The notes beneath the pieces were generated by a model. That model did no database searches, was not told where the DNA came from, and worked only from the letters and a program-made list of their open reading frames with translations. Shown here one piece after another: positions 26,696-36,343 of a stretch of 64,000 nt of DNA. The position numbers were made by a program, and so were the translations under genes. Positions within the stretch are counted from its first letter, which is position 1. Each line of letters begins with the position of its first letter. Source of the DNA: Rhizobium sp. 18065 (GTDB taxonomy: Bacteria > Pseudomonadota > Alphaproteobacteria > Rhizobiales > Rhizobiaceae); assembly GCF_902706095.1 (NCBI RefSeq), contig NZ_CACSJP010000002.1, forward strand, positions 62,001-126,000, in the 5' to 3' direction.

Positions 26696-27559
26696 ATGAC
26701 CGTCACTGCCCTGGACCGTCGAGAACGCCGCAAGGCCTGGGGATTTGCGCTACCGGCGATCCTGTGGACCGTCGCCTTCTTCCTCGTGCCATTTCTCTAT
26801 ATGGCGGCGATCAGCTTCTGGACACGCGAGAGGCGTGAGATCGTCGCCAGTTGGACGCTCGACAATTACGCGGCCTTCTTCGGCAAACCGCATCTCCTGA
26901 AAGCACTGTTAAACTCTCTCGAAGTGACCGCTACCGTCACCGTCATCTCGATCCTGCTCGCCTATCCGCTGGCCTGGATCATTGCCGAGCGCGTGCCTCG
27001 GCGCTGGCAGCGCTTTGCGCTGATCATGGCGATCCTGCCGTTCTGGACATCCTATGTGGTGCGCTCCTATTCCTGGCTGCTGGTGCTCTCCGAGGGCGGC
27101 GTCGTCAACCAGGCGCTGATGTGGGCAGGGCTTATTGCCGAGCCACTGGAGCTCTCGGCCAACCGGACCGGCACGGTGATCGGCTTCGTACACTTCTTCG
27201 TCATGCTCCTGACGCTGACGATCTACGCCAACCTCGTGCAACTCTCGCCGAACTACCGCCGTGCGGCTGCCGATCTCGGGGCGAGCAGCTTGCAGACCTT
27301 CTGGCACGTCATCCTGCCATTGACACTGCCCGGCATCATGGTCGGTGCCTTCCTGACCTTCGTTCTGTGCATCGGCGACTACATCACGCCGCAGATCCTA
27401 GGCGGCAACAACGAACTCGTGCTGCCGCAGGTCATCATGTTGCAGCTCGGGCGCCGCGCCGACTTTCCCATGGCGGCAGCCCTTTCGCTGGTGCTGATGG
27501 TGGTGGTGACGATCGCCTATCTGGCCTGCGCCCGCTGGCTGAAGATGGAAAGGACCTGA
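26696..27559 (+). CDS. polyamine-type ABC transporter permease (PotB/PotH-like)
   Basis: Inner-membrane permease of about 287 residues with six predicted helices (first: WGFALPAILWTVAFFLVPFLYM). The EAA-type loop that contacts the ATPase is AAADLGASSLQTFWHVILPLTLPGI. ATG 26696 is chosen because the protein then starts directly before the first helix and GGAG lies upstream; longer frames run into non-homologous sequence. It is followed after 2 nt by the second permease. Confidence 0.9.
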   Translation: MTVTALDRRERRKAWGFALPAILWTVAFFLVPFLYMAAISFWTRERREIVASWTLDNYAAFFGKPHLLKALLNSLEVTATVTVISILLAYPLAWIIAERVPRRWQRFALIMAILPFWTSYVVRSYSWLLVLSEGGVVNQALMWAGLIAEPLELSANRTGTVIGFVHFFVMLLTLTIYANLVQLSPNYRRAAADLGASSLQTFWHVILPLTLPGIMVGAFLTFVLCIGDYITPQILGGNNELVLPQVIMLQLGRRADFPMAAALSLVLMVVVTIAYLACARWLKMERT

Positions 27560-27561
27560 CC

Positions 27562-28350
27562 ATGCGGCACATCAGCACGGCGCTCGCACTCCTCTATGCT
27601 GGTGCGCTCTACATCTTCATCTTCCTGCCAGTCGCCGTCCTCGTCCTTTTCTCCTTCCAGGCGGGCACGCTGCCAGTGCCGCCACTGCATGGACTCACAT
27701 TGCGCTGGTATGGTGAAGTCTTTGCCGATTCAAAGCTGATGTCGGCGCTGTTCAATTCGCTTGTTGTTGCCATTGTATCGTCTGCGGTCTCCTGTCTGCT
27801 CGGCTTCCTCGCAGCCTACGCCTTGGCGCGCTACAAGCTTCCCGCGTCAAGCCTCCAGCGCGCACTGATCGTTGCTCCGATGACGGTCAGCACCCTCATC
27901 ATCGGGCTCGGCCTGCTCTCGGTCTTGTCACGGCTCAACGTCACGCTGTCGCTGTGGACAGTTGGCATCGGCCACGTCGTGATAAACCTGCCGCTCTGCT
28001 TTGCGATCATCTATGCCTCCATGGGCGGACACCAGATCAACATCGAACGCGCGGCACGCGATCTCGGCGCGAAGGACTGGCAGGTCATGGCGCTCGTCAC
28101 CGCACCGATGCTGATGCCGTCCATCCTCGCCGCCTTCTTCCTGTCGGTAACCTTCAGCTGGGACGAGTTCATTATCGCTTTCCTGCTGTCGCGCTTCGAC
28201 GTGACGCTGCCGGTCGAGATCTGGAGCATGCTGCGCTCCGGCCTCGACCCCAAGACCAATGCCATCGGCAGCGTCGTCTTCCTCATCTCGGTCGCGTTCC
28301 TCATCGTTCTGGAACTCGCCGTCTTTAGAAAATCCGGGAAATCCCAATGA
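27562..28350 (+). CDS. polyamine-type ABC transporter permease (PotC/PotI-like)
   Basis: Inner-membrane permease of 262 residues starting at ATG 27562, with a first helix LLYAGALYIFIFLPVAVLVLF. The cytosolic loop ERAARDLGAKDWQVMALVTAPML is the ATPase contact. It follows PotB-like by 2 nt and its stop overlaps the ATPase start (ATGA), indicating a tightly coupled operon. It pairs with the preceding permease to form the channel. Confidence 0.91.
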   Translation: MRHISTALALLYAGALYIFIFLPVAVLVLFSFQAGTLPVPPLHGLTLRWYGEVFADSKLMSALFNSLVVAIVSSAVSCLLGFLAAYALARYKLPASSLQRALIVAPMTVSTLIIGLGLLSVLSRLNVTLSLWTVGIGHVVINLPLCFAIIYASMGGHQINIERAARDLGAKDWQVMALVTAPMLMPSILAAFFLSVTFSWDEFIIAFLLSRFDVTLPVEIWSMLRSGLDPKTNAIGSVVFLISVAFLIVLELAVFRKSGKSQ

Positions 28351-29432
28351 CCGCAGACGTCTCGATCCGAAACGCCACGAAAGTCTTCGGTGCCTTCCGC
28401 GCGCTCGACAATGTATCGCTGGAGATTGCAGCCGGCGAGTTCATCGTCCTGCTTGGCCCGTCTGGTTGCGGCAAGACGACCCTACTCTCCATTCTCGGCG
28501 GCTTTATCGAGCCGAGTTCCGGCACCATTGCCATCAGCGGCAAGGACATGACGCATGTGGAGCCGGCGAAACGGCCAACCACAACCATGTTCCAAGACTA
28601 TGCGCTGTTCCCACACATGCAGCTCATCGAGAATGTCGGATTCGGCCTGCGCATGCGTGGCATGGCCAGGACCGAGCGCAATGAAAAGGCGCTCGCCATG
28701 CTCGATCTGGTCGGGCTCAAGGCATCGGCAGCGAAGAAACCGCACGAGCTTTCCGGCGGCCAGCGTCAGCGCGTGGCGCTCGCCCGCGCGCTGGCCGTCG
28801 ATCCGGACGTGCTGCTGCTCGATGAGCCGCTCGGCGCGCTGGACCTCAAGCTGCGTCGGCAGATGCAGGACGAGCTGAAAGCAATCCAGAAGCGCGTAGG
28901 CACCACTTTCATCCATGTCACCCACGATCAGGAAGAGGCAATGGCGATCGCTGATCGGATCGTGGTGATGAACCACGGCCACATCGAGGATGTCGGCGCA
29001 CCCAGCGACATCTACATGCGGCCGCGCTCGCTCTTTGCCGCCGGCTTCATGGGCGAGGCGAACTTCCTGCCCGGTCGGGTGATCTCGATTGAAGCCGCCG
29101 AAGCGCAGGTGGAAACGGCGCTCGGCACAGCCATCATTCCGGTCACGGCTTTCACCGGGGCCATGCCTGCACCAGATCGCAAGATCACCTTATGCATCCG
29201 CCCCGAACATTTCCGGTCCGCCGGCCAAGACGGCGCAACGGTTGCACTCGGTCGTGCGAGGATCACCGACAGTGCCTTTTTCGGGGCGCATCACCGATGC
29301 CATCTTCAGCCGACGGCCGTTTCCGACATCGTTATCACCGCCCATCTGCCGCAGACCGCGCAGCCGCGGCCCGGCGATGAACTGGAGCTGACAGTCAAGG
29401 CGGACACGATCGTCGCCCTGGTCGACGCTTAG
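28347..29432 (+). CDS. polyamine-type ABC transporter ATP-binding protein (PotA-like)
   Basis: A 361-residue ATPase. Walker A is GPSGCGKTTLLS, the Q-loop is TMFQDYALFPHM, the signature is LSGGQRQRVALARAL and Walker B is VLLLDEPLGALD. The C-terminal third (from about 240) is a TOBE-type regulatory domain containing CIRPEHF. The start overlaps the stop of the second permease. It powers the importer encoded by the three preceding genes. Confidence 0.93.
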   Translation: MTADVSIRNATKVFGAFRALDNVSLEIAAGEFIVLLGPSGCGKTTLLSILGGFIEPSSGTIAISGKDMTHVEPAKRPTTTMFQDYALFPHMQLIENVGFGLRMRGMARTERNEKALAMLDLVGLKASAAKKPHELSGGQRQRVALARALAVDPDVLLLDEPLGALDLKLRRQMQDELKAIQKRVGTTFIHVTHDQEEAMAIADRIVVMNHGHIEDVGAPSDIYMRPRSLFAAGFMGEANFLPGRVISIEAAEAQVETALGTAIIPVTAFTGAMPAPDRKITLCIRPEHFRSAGQDGATVALGRARITDSAFFGAHHRCHLQPTAVSDIVITAHLPQTAQPRPGDELELTVKADTIVALVDA

Positions 29433-29442
29433 GAGACAGATC

Positions 29443-30180
29443 ATGAAACCGCGCATGCGCCCGCAAGACTGGTACAGTGTCCGCCGTCTCTATGACGAAG
29501 TGACCTATATCTGCGAACCCCATATCCAGGAGTTCTATCGCTGCAACATCTGGCATGTGCGCGGCCGTGATCGCGACATGCTGATCGACAGCGGCATGGG
29601 CGTCGTCTCGCTTCGCGAATGGGTACCGCTTGTCACGGAACGCGAGCTGATCGCGGTCGCAAGCCACACCCATTTCGATCATATCGGCTGCCATCACGAA
29701 TTCGAATGCCGCGCCGTGCATGCAGCAGAGGCCGATCTACTGGCCAAGCCGACGCGCGAGAACACGCTCGCCGATCCTTACGTCACCGACGAGATCTTCG
29801 ATGCATTGCCGCCCGAGCCCTATTGCTCGAAGTGCTATGCGGTGAAGCGGGCCCCGGCGACACGCATTCTCGAAGACGGCGACGTCATCGATCTCGGCGA
29901 CCGGCAATTCGAGGTGATCCACACGCCCGGGCATTCTCCGGGTGGAATCGCGCTTTACGAAAAGGCGACCGAGATCCTGTTTTCCGGCGATATCCTCTAT
30001 GACGGTCCGCTGATCGAGGACACCTACCATTCGAATGCCAGCGACTATGTCGCCTCGATGGAGCGTCTTCTGACGCTTCCGGTGCGCGTGGTCCATGGCG
30101 GCCATTTTTCAAGCTTCAGCGGCGAACGATGCCGGGAGCTGATCACCGGCTGGCTCGACGCCAAGCACAAGACAATCTGA
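29443..30180 (+). CDS. metallo-beta-lactamase-fold hydrolase
   Basis: Cytosolic enzyme of 245 residues. The metal motif HTHFDHIG is at residues 75-82, and a further metal histidine lies in HTPGHSPGG; GDILYDGP supplies the bridging aspartate and HGGH the last histidine, so the di-metal site looks complete. The gene lies 10 nt after the ATPase and 12 nt before the aldehyde dehydrogenase, so it is part of the catabolic operon. It could open a lactone, hydrolyse a thioester such as a glutathione adduct, or cleave an amide. The substrate is unknown. Confidence 0.88.
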   Translation: MKPRMRPQDWYSVRRLYDEVTYICEPHIQEFYRCNIWHVRGRDRDMLIDSGMGVVSLREWVPLVTERELIAVASHTHFDHIGCHHEFECRAVHAAEADLLAKPTRENTLADPYVTDEIFDALPPEPYCSKCYAVKRAPATRILEDGDVIDLGDRQFEVIHTPGHSPGGIALYEKATEILFSGDILYDGPLIEDTYHSNASDYVASMERLLTLPVRVVHGGHFSSFSGERCRELITGWLDAKHKTI

Positions 30181-30192
30181 CTGGAGGCAAGC

Positions 30193-31626
30193 ATGCTCGA
30201 CAAGCGCAAGTTCTACATCAATGGCGAGTGGATTGATCCGATCACGCCGAACGACCTTGAGGTTATCAATCCAGCGACCGAACAGCCCATCGCCGTGATC
30301 TCGATGGGAAGCGCTGCCGATATCGACCGCGCCGTTGCAGCTGCCAAGACGGCCTTCAAGAGCTACAACCGCACCAGCATCGACCACCGCATCGCGCTGC
30401 TGGAGACACTGCTTTCGATCTACACGCGCCGCTATGACGAGATGGCACGGACGATCACGCTCGAACTCGGCGCGCCGATCAGCATGAGCATCGATCAGCA
30501 GGCCCATGTCGGCGTCGGCCATCTTGAAGGCTTCATCGAAGCCCTGAAGCGCATCAAGATGCGTGAAGAACTGCCGAATGGAGACATCGTGCTTCGCGAG
30601 CCGATCGGTGTCTGCGGCCTGATCACTCCCTGGAACTGGCCGATCAACCAGATCGCGTTGAAGGTTATTCCGGCGCTGGCGACCGGCTCCACTTGCGTTC
30701 TCAAGCCATCCGAGTTTACCCCCCTGAATGCCCTGCTCTACGCCGAGATGATCCACGAGGCAGGTTTCCCGGCCGGTACGTTCAACCTGGTGAATGGCGA
30801 CGGTGCGACTGTGGGCGCCGCACTGTCCAAACACAGACACGTCGACATGATGTCGTTCACCGGTTCTACCCGCGCGGGCACCGCCGTCGCCAAGGATGCC
30901 GCAGACACCGTCAAGCGTGTAACCCTCGAACTTGGCGGCAAGTCGCCCAATATCGTCTTCGAGGACGCAGATCTTGAAGAGCGCATAACCGGCAGCGTGC
31001 TCGAATGCTTCAACAATTCCGGCCAGTCCTGCGATGCGCCGACACGGATTCTGGTTCAGCGCTCGGTTTATGACCAGGCGGTGGAGATCGCCCGGCGGGT
31101 CGGCAGCGAGGTCAAGGTCGGCAATCCGGACGAGGCAGGCGAGCATATCGGGCCGCTGGTCAGCGACATCCAGTATGGTCGCGTTCAGACCCTGATCGAG
31201 GCTGGTATCGCAGAAGGTGCGGAGCTCCTCGTCGGCGGCACCGGCAAGCCACGAGGCTTCGAGGCCGGCTACTACGTCAAGCCGACGATCTTTGCCGGTG
31301 TCAACAACCAGATGCGGATCGCACGCGAAGAGGTCTTCGGCCCTGTGCTCACCATCATTCCCTTCGAGACGGAGGAAGAAGCAATCGAGATCGCCAACGA
31401 CACGAATTACGGTCTGGCCGCCTACATCCAGACCGGCGATCTCGGCCGCGCCGAGCGCGTGGCCGGCCAGTTGCGCGCCGGCATGGTGCACATCAATGGT
31501 GCACCGCATCGTTATGGCAGTCCCTTCGGCGGCTACAAGCAGTCGGGAAATGGCCGTGAAGGCGGCATGTTCGGGCTCGAGGACTTCCTCGAAATCAAGA
31601 CGGTCCACCGGCCGCACGCAGCATGA
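30193..31626 (+). CDS. NAD(P)-dependent aldehyde dehydrogenase
   Basis: A 477-residue ALDH of normal length. The catalytic cysteine is Cys280 in FNNSGQSCDAP and the general base is Glu246 in LELGGKSP; the Rossmann residues are in PWNWP and SFTGSTRAG, and the C-terminal EVFGPV motif is present. It oxidises an aldehyde to the acid, probably one derived from the imported amine. It is the last intact gene of the operon; a decayed alcohol dehydrogenase overlaps its end, which suggests that an alcohol-aldehyde-acid route once existed here. Confidence 0.94.
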   Translation: MLDKRKFYINGEWIDPITPNDLEVINPATEQPIAVISMGSAADIDRAVAAAKTAFKSYNRTSIDHRIALLETLLSIYTRRYDEMARTITLELGAPISMSIDQQAHVGVGHLEGFIEALKRIKMREELPNGDIVLREPIGVCGLITPWNWPINQIALKVIPALATGSTCVLKPSEFTPLNALLYAEMIHEAGFPAGTFNLVNGDGATVGAALSKHRHVDMMSFTGSTRAGTAVAKDAADTVKRVTLELGGKSPNIVFEDADLEERITGSVLECFNNSGQSCDAPTRILVQRSVYDQAVEIARRVGSEVKVGNPDEAGEHIGPLVSDIQYGRVQTLIEAGIAEGAELLVGGTGKPRGFEAGYYVKPTIFAGVNNQMRIAREEVFGPVLTIIPFETEEEAIEIANDTNYGLAAYIQTGDLGRAERVAGQLRAGMVHINGAPHRYGSPFGGYKQSGNGREGGMFGLEDFLEIKTVHRPHAA

Positions 31627-31950
31627 AGGTGGCCTCTGTGACGATCCCGAAGACGATGAAGGCTGCGGTCTCCGAGGCTCCAGGCCCGGCCCTTGTCATC
31701 TGATACATACCCGTCCCGAACTCCGACGGTGTCGGTTCCTGATCAAGCGCGAGAACTGCGGTGTCTGCCATTCAGACCCGCATCTCCGAAACGGCGATGA
31801 GAACCTGCCGCAAGACATGTATCCACTCGTCCAGGGTCACGCGGGCATCGGCCGCATCGTGGCGGTCGGCCAGGGCAGGCCTGCCCCATGGGGTGATCAG
31901 GGTTTAATATCAGTGCAGTCTGGCTATGACCGCGACTGCCGGGGTTGATC
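31623..31950 (+). pseudogene. zinc-dependent alcohol dehydrogenase, N-terminal remnant
   Basis: MKAAVSEAPGPALVI is followed by a TGA stop where family members have Arg (VIRYIPVP). After a one-base shift near 31735 the frame continues as FLIKRENCGVCHSDPHLRNGD and then PLVQGHAGIGRIVAVG, the zinc-binding N-terminus of medium-chain alcohol dehydrogenases. The remainder (cofactor domain) is missing. ATG 31656 or 31623 would be the original start; 31623 overlaps the aldehyde dehydrogenase stop. Confidence 0.8.
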
Positions 31951-32078
31951 CTGGGCAATTCTGACGCGGCAACTCCACATCATTCTACTCAGAGCGACAT
32001 CGAACGGGCGCTTGACTCGCTTGCTGCATCGCACCATTAATTGCCATGCGGCGTTTTGGCGCACTGTGGAGCATGGTC

Positions 32079-32774
32079 ATGGCTTTCTCAGAAGTTCGCA
32101 AGCGGGAATTCATCGATGAGACATTTCGGCTGCTTTCCGGGGCATTGGGGGCAAGCCGACTGGTATTTTACTCAGTTGATGACAACAATAACCTGCATAA
32201 TTTTGTGTGCTCGCGTGTCCCCTCCGACTTCCTGAAAATCTACATCCGCGAGATGTACGCCCATGACCCGCTGCATGTGCGCCAGATCGAGCATGAACAG
32301 AACCCGGTCATCAATATGATGGATGCCGGCCGCTATGCGCCGGAAAGCGAAGTGGCCCTGTACCGGCAATTCCTCGACGTCTTCCAGGTCAGCAATACAA
32401 TCGAACTGATCTTTCAGCGCGACAGCCAGATTTACGCGGGAATAAGCGTAATGTGGACGGCCGACGACACTGTGCCGACCGACGATCAGTTTCATCTGGC
32501 CGACACGCTTCATCCCTACATCTCCTTCAATCTCAAGGAGGTCCTGCCTCGCTCCAAGGCAGGCACAGCCCAAAACGCCAATGCGCTACTGCATCTGACC
32601 CAGCGCGAGGCAGAAGTTGCCAGGCTTCTGTGCTGCGGCCGCACCAATGCCGACATCGCCCAATGTCTGGGGATCGGGCTTTCGACGGTCAAGACCCATC
32701 TCATCCACATCTTCGACAAGGCCGGCGTTGATAATCGGGCCGGCCTGGTGTCGCGGATGATGCAGTTCAGCTAA
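32079..32774 (+). CDS. LuxR-type transcriptional regulator
   Basis: About 231 residues. The C-terminal helix-turn-helix (LTQREAEVARLLCCGRTNADIAQCLG, then LSTVKTHLIHIFDKAG) is clear; the N-terminal 165 residues form an unidentified sensor without the conserved acyl-homoserine-lactone residues. ATG 32079 has GGAG eight nt upstream; ATG 32046 is an alternative. It lies 255 bp before the copper amine oxidase gene in the same direction and probably regulates that cluster (inference from position). Confidence 0.85.
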   Translation: MAFSEVRKREFIDETFRLLSGALGASRLVFYSVDDNNNLHNFVCSRVPSDFLKIYIREMYAHDPLHVRQIEHEQNPVINMMDAGRYAPESEVALYRQFLDVFQVSNTIELIFQRDSQIYAGISVMWTADDTVPTDDQFHLADTLHPYISFNLKEVLPRSKAGTAQNANALLHLTQREAEVARLLCCGRTNADIAQCLGIGLSTVKTHLIHIFDKAGVDNRAGLVSRMMQFS

Positions 32775-33029
32775 GCGCCCGACCCATTCGAAAACCGAAG
32801 ACCGATCAAAGCACGGCATCTTGGCCTGACCGTTCGCGGCCGGGTGGCTGACTTCGGACGCATCTCTTTGCAGTTGCGGACAACACCTCCTCCCCTTTGA
32901 CTTATGTCAACCGTTCGGTGGATGGACATTATTTAGGCGTGCACAAATATTGACCTCCAAGAGTTGACGCAACGCAGGAATGACACCTGCTGATATCTTC
33001 GGTGAAAAACCTGAAATGGAGGATCGGCC

Positions 33030-35015
33030 ATGAACGAGAGGCCCAATGTTTCCCTGTCCCTGCAGGCATCGCCCACCTTCGAGCATCCTCTCGATCCGCT
33101 GACGGCGGAAGAACTGGTCAAGGCCGCCTCGATCCTGCGCGCCCACTTCGATTTCGGCCCTGCCCTGCTGTTCGAGACGATCGAATTGCTGGAGCCGGCC
33201 AAAGACGTCGTCCGGGGATTCGTTCCCGGCATGCCGATCGAACGCAAGGCCCGATTCAACGTGCACAAGCGCGGTGGTACAGGCGTCTGGCGCGGCCGGC
33301 TGGATCTTGGGCTCGGCACGATCACCAGCGTTGAGTTCCTGGCCGATGCCCGGCCAATGATCTCGCCGGAAGAATTTCTGCTGATCGAGGAGGTCGCGAA
33401 AGCCGATCCACGCTTCCAGGACGCCATTCGGGCGCGCGGCATCGAGAACATGGCCCATGTCTGCGTCGATCCCTGGCCGGCCGGCAATTTCCCGGTTCCC
33501 GGAGAAGAAAACCGGCGTCTGTCACATGCTTTCGTCTGGCTGCGCATGTCCGACCTTGACAACTATTACGCCCATCCCGTCGAGGGACTGAATGTCGTCG
33601 TGGATATCGACAGGCTCGAGGTGCTGCGGGTCGACAATCATCTGCCCGCCTCCGGCCAGCATATTCCGGTGCCGGAAACGCTGATCAACTACGATCCCGA
33701 ACTGCTCACCGATTTCCGCACACCGCTGAAGCCGCTGGATGTGGTGCAGAGCGAAGGACCGAGCTTCACGATCGAGGGCAACAAACTCACCTGGGACAAC
33801 TGGGATGTGCGCATCAGCTTCAACGGCCGCGAGGGTCTGGTCCTCCAGCAGGTCGGCTATACCATCGACCGCCAGCGCCGGCCGATCCTCTACCGGGTGT
33901 CGATGGCCGAAATGGTCGTGCCCTACGGTACCCCGGAGGGCGTGCACTATCGCAAGAACGTCTTCGACAGCGGCGAATACGGCTTCGGCAAGCTGGTCAA
34001 TTCCCTGGCGCTCGGCTGCGATTGCCTCGGCCATATCCACTACATGGATGTCGTTCTGCCCGACATGATGGGCAATCCGCGCCTGATCCCCAGCGCCATC
34101 TGCATCCATGAAGAGGATGCCGGCCTTGCCTGGAAACATTTCGACTTCCGCTCGGAGCGCACCGAAACCCGCCGCATGCGTCGTCTGGTCATCTCCTCGA
34201 TCACCACCGTCGGCAACTACGAATACTGCTGCTACTGGTATCTGTTCCAGGATGGCACCATCGAATTCGAGATGAAGGCGACCGGCGTCATCAACACCGC
34301 CGCCTGCATTCCCGGCACGGAACAGAAATACGGCACCGAAGTCGCCCCCGGCGTGGTCGGCCACATCCACCAGCACGTCTTCTGCATGCGCCTCGACATG
34401 GAGGTCGACGGCCCCGACAATACCGTCGTCGAATGCGACACGGTGGCCCCGCCGATCGGACCGGACAATCCGATGGGCAATGCCTTCTATGTCGAGCAGA
34501 CGCCGCTGACCAGCGAGTTGAAGGCACAGCGCCGGGTCGACTTCGAAAAGTCGCGCTACTGGAAGATCACCAATCCCAATGTCAAGAACTGGGTCGGCAA
34601 GCCAACCGCCTACAAGCTGGAAACGCCGTCCGCCATCCAGGCCTATACCAATCCGGAAGGGCCATCGGGCAAACGCGGCGGCTTCGTCTACAACCATCTC
34701 TGGGTGACGCCCTACGACCCCGAGGAGCGCTTTCCGGCCGGCGAATACATGAACCATTCGATCGGTGGCGACGGCCTTCCTGCCTGGACGGCGAAGGACC
34801 GGCCGACCGACAATACCGATATCGTCGTCTGGCACTCCTTTGGCCTGCACCACATTCCGCGCCTCGAGGATCACCCGGTCCAGCCCTGCGTGCTGTGCGG
34901 TTTCAAGCTGATGCCGGTCGGCTTCTTCAACGGCAATCCGCTGATCAACCTGCCGCCGGACACCAACAAGGCCAGCAAGTCCAATACGCAAGGTGCCGCC
35001 TGCTGCCACAGTTGA
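33030..35015 (+). CDS. copper amine oxidase, apparently cytosolic
   Basis: Oxidatively deaminates primary amines to aldehyde, ammonia and hydrogen peroxide. The 661-residue protein has the topaquinone site VGNYEY (cofactor Tyr397), the catalytic-base aspartate Asp313 in VFDSGEYGFG, copper histidines in HIHQH (447, 449) and a third in the FGLHHIPRLED motif. No signal peptide is present, as in the Arthrobacter phenylethylamine and histamine oxidases. The ATG has GGAGG upstream. The importer genes that follow suggest that the amine is taken up before oxidation; a matching aldehyde dehydrogenase lies 1.4 kb upstream. Confidence 0.95.
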   Translation: MNERPNVSLSLQASPTFEHPLDPLTAEELVKAASILRAHFDFGPALLFETIELLEPAKDVVRGFVPGMPIERKARFNVHKRGGTGVWRGRLDLGLGTITSVEFLADARPMISPEEFLLIEEVAKADPRFQDAIRARGIENMAHVCVDPWPAGNFPVPGEENRRLSHAFVWLRMSDLDNYYAHPVEGLNVVVDIDRLEVLRVDNHLPASGQHIPVPETLINYDPELLTDFRTPLKPLDVVQSEGPSFTIEGNKLTWDNWDVRISFNGREGLVLQQVGYTIDRQRRPILYRVSMAEMVVPYGTPEGVHYRKNVFDSGEYGFGKLVNSLALGCDCLGHIHYMDVVLPDMMGNPRLIPSAICIHEEDAGLAWKHFDFRSERTETRRMRRLVISSITTVGNYEYCCYWYLFQDGTIEFEMKATGVINTAACIPGTEQKYGTEVAPGVVGHIHQHVFCMRLDMEVDGPDNTVVECDTVAPPIGPDNPMGNAFYVEQTPLTSELKAQRRVDFEKSRYWKITNPNVKNWVGKPTAYKLETPSAIQAYTNPEGPSGKRGGFVYNHLWVTPYDPEERFPAGEYMNHSIGGDGLPAWTAKDRPTDNTDIVVWHSFGLHHIPRLEDHPVQPCVLCGFKLMPVGFFNGNPLINLPPDTNKASKSNTQGAACCHS

Positions 35016-35094
35016 CCGGCATTGCCCGCTTACGATCTCACCCGCAATGCCACTTCGCAATGATTGTCGATGTCCAACCAGAGGGACCCCATCC

Positions 35095-36273
35095 ATGAAG
35101 CGTAGAAACCTCTTGCAGTCCTTCAGCCAATCCCGGCGTGCCTTCCTGCGCGACACCGTGTCGATATCGGCCGGTATTGCCGCCGCCTCGATGTTGCCAC
35201 GCGGCGCCTGGGCTGCTCGTGAGAAGGAAATGAACATCTATTGCTGGGAGGGCTACAATTCCGACAAGGTGCTCGACCCGTTTCGCAAGGAATTCGACTG
35301 CAACGTCAAGGCGCAGGGGCTTATCTCCGACCCGGAAGCGGTCAACCAGCTGCGCGCCGGCGACACCAAGGTCTGGGACATCATCAACCTCAACAATGCC
35401 TGGGGCCGCCGGCAGCTGTATCCGGAGAACCTGATCAAGCCGCTGGACAAGGCGAAGTTCGAACCGCTGTGGGACATGATGATCCCGGAATTCAAATGGC
35501 CTTACCACTGGGCCATGTCCGACGACGGCAATTCCCTGCTCGGCATGATCCAGCGTTATGGACCGTCCGGCATGCTGGTCAACACCGACAAGGTGTCGGC
35601 CGCGACCCTGGCAGACGAAGGCTACGACCTGATGCTGCAGGATAGCTACAAGGGCAAATATGCCGTGCTGATGTATGACGACTGGGTCATCATGCATGTG
35701 GTGATCGCCGCCGGCTTCAGCCCGTTCCGCGAATTGACGGATGAAGAAATCGGCAAATACGAGACGGTGATGCGCAAGCTGATCAACAATGCCGCCTTCC
35801 TGTCGGATGACATGAACGCCATTGCGCTCGGCATGATCAACGGCTCGATCGAAGGCTCCTTCCCCGGCAGCGTTTATTCGGTCTCGGCGGCCCGCTATGA
35901 CGGCAACCCGAACCTGCGCTGCGTCGTGCCCAACAAGGGGCCGGAGGAAATGGGCGGCAAGGCCGGCGTCTGCTGGATGGAACTGACCTCACTGGTCAAC
36001 AACCCTGAGCTCTCGCCACGCGCCGAGGATTTCCTCAAATACTGTTTCCGCCCGGAAACAGCCAAGAACGTCTCATTCGCCGAGGGAACTTACAATCCGG
36101 TCGGCCAGATGGGTGATCCCAAGGTCATGGCGCTATTCAACACGGAAGAACTCGACGCCTTCCAGTACGATACGTTGTCGGCGGACATGGCAAAATGCGC
36201 CGACTTCGACATCATCCCGAGCTACACCAAGCTGCATGAGATCTTCTCCGCTGCCGTGCGCGAAAAGGCCTGA
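35095..36273 (+). CDS. polyamine-type ABC transporter substrate-binding protein (second system), Tat-type signal
   Basis: A 392-residue periplasmic protein with a twin-arginine signal (SRRAFLRDTV, then a hydrophobic stretch ending RGAWA). The mature part begins MNIYCWEGYNSDKVLDPFRKE, the typical PotD-type start, with the family-like RAGDTKVWDIINLNN block. ATG 35095 has GAGGG about 10 nt upstream. It follows the amine oxidase by 79 nt and heads an importer operon, so it probably binds the amine substrate of that oxidase. Confidence 0.92.
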   Translation: MKRRNLLQSFSQSRRAFLRDTVSISAGIAAASMLPRGAWAAREKEMNIYCWEGYNSDKVLDPFRKEFDCNVKAQGLISDPEAVNQLRAGDTKVWDIINLNNAWGRRQLYPENLIKPLDKAKFEPLWDMMIPEFKWPYHWAMSDDGNSLLGMIQRYGPSGMLVNTDKVSAATLADEGYDLMLQDSYKGKYAVLMYDDWVIMHVVIAAGFSPFRELTDEEIGKYETVMRKLINNAAFLSDDMNAIALGMINGSIEGSFPGSVYSVSAARYDGNPNLRCVVPNKGPEEMGGKAGVCWMELTSLVNNPELSPRAEDFLKYCFRPETAKNVSFAEGTYNPVGQMGDPKVMALFNTEELDAFQYDTLSADMAKCADFDIIPSYTKLHEIFSAAVREKA

Positions 36274-36279
36274 CAAAAA

Positions 36280-36298
36280 CGGGAGGCCGGCACTCCCG
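36280..36298 (+). other. stem-loop after the second binding-protein gene
   Basis: Arms CGGGAG (36280-36285) and CTCCCG (36293-36298) with a seven-nt loop lie 7 nt after the stop codon. As in the first polyamine-type operon, it lacks a T-run and could stabilise the upstream message. Confidence 0.4.
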
Positions 36299-36343
36299 GC
36301 CACCCCACCGTTCTGACCCTGCTCAACAGACCGATAGGACCGC

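Noticed and set aside
30109-31617. 502-codon minus-strand frame opposite the aldehyde dehydrogenase
   Set aside because: The plus-strand gene has the catalytic Cys and Glu motifs; the antisense frame matches no family.
32046-32774. Considered the regulator at 32 kb as a second acyl-homoserine-lactone receptor
   Set aside because: Its N-terminal half lacks the conserved Trp/Tyr/Asp-Pro/Trp pattern; only the C-terminal LuxR helix-turn-helix is supported.
33522-35237. 571-codon minus-strand frame opposite the copper amine oxidase
   Set aside because: The plus strand contains every catalytic motif of the oxidase; the antisense frame is composition-driven.
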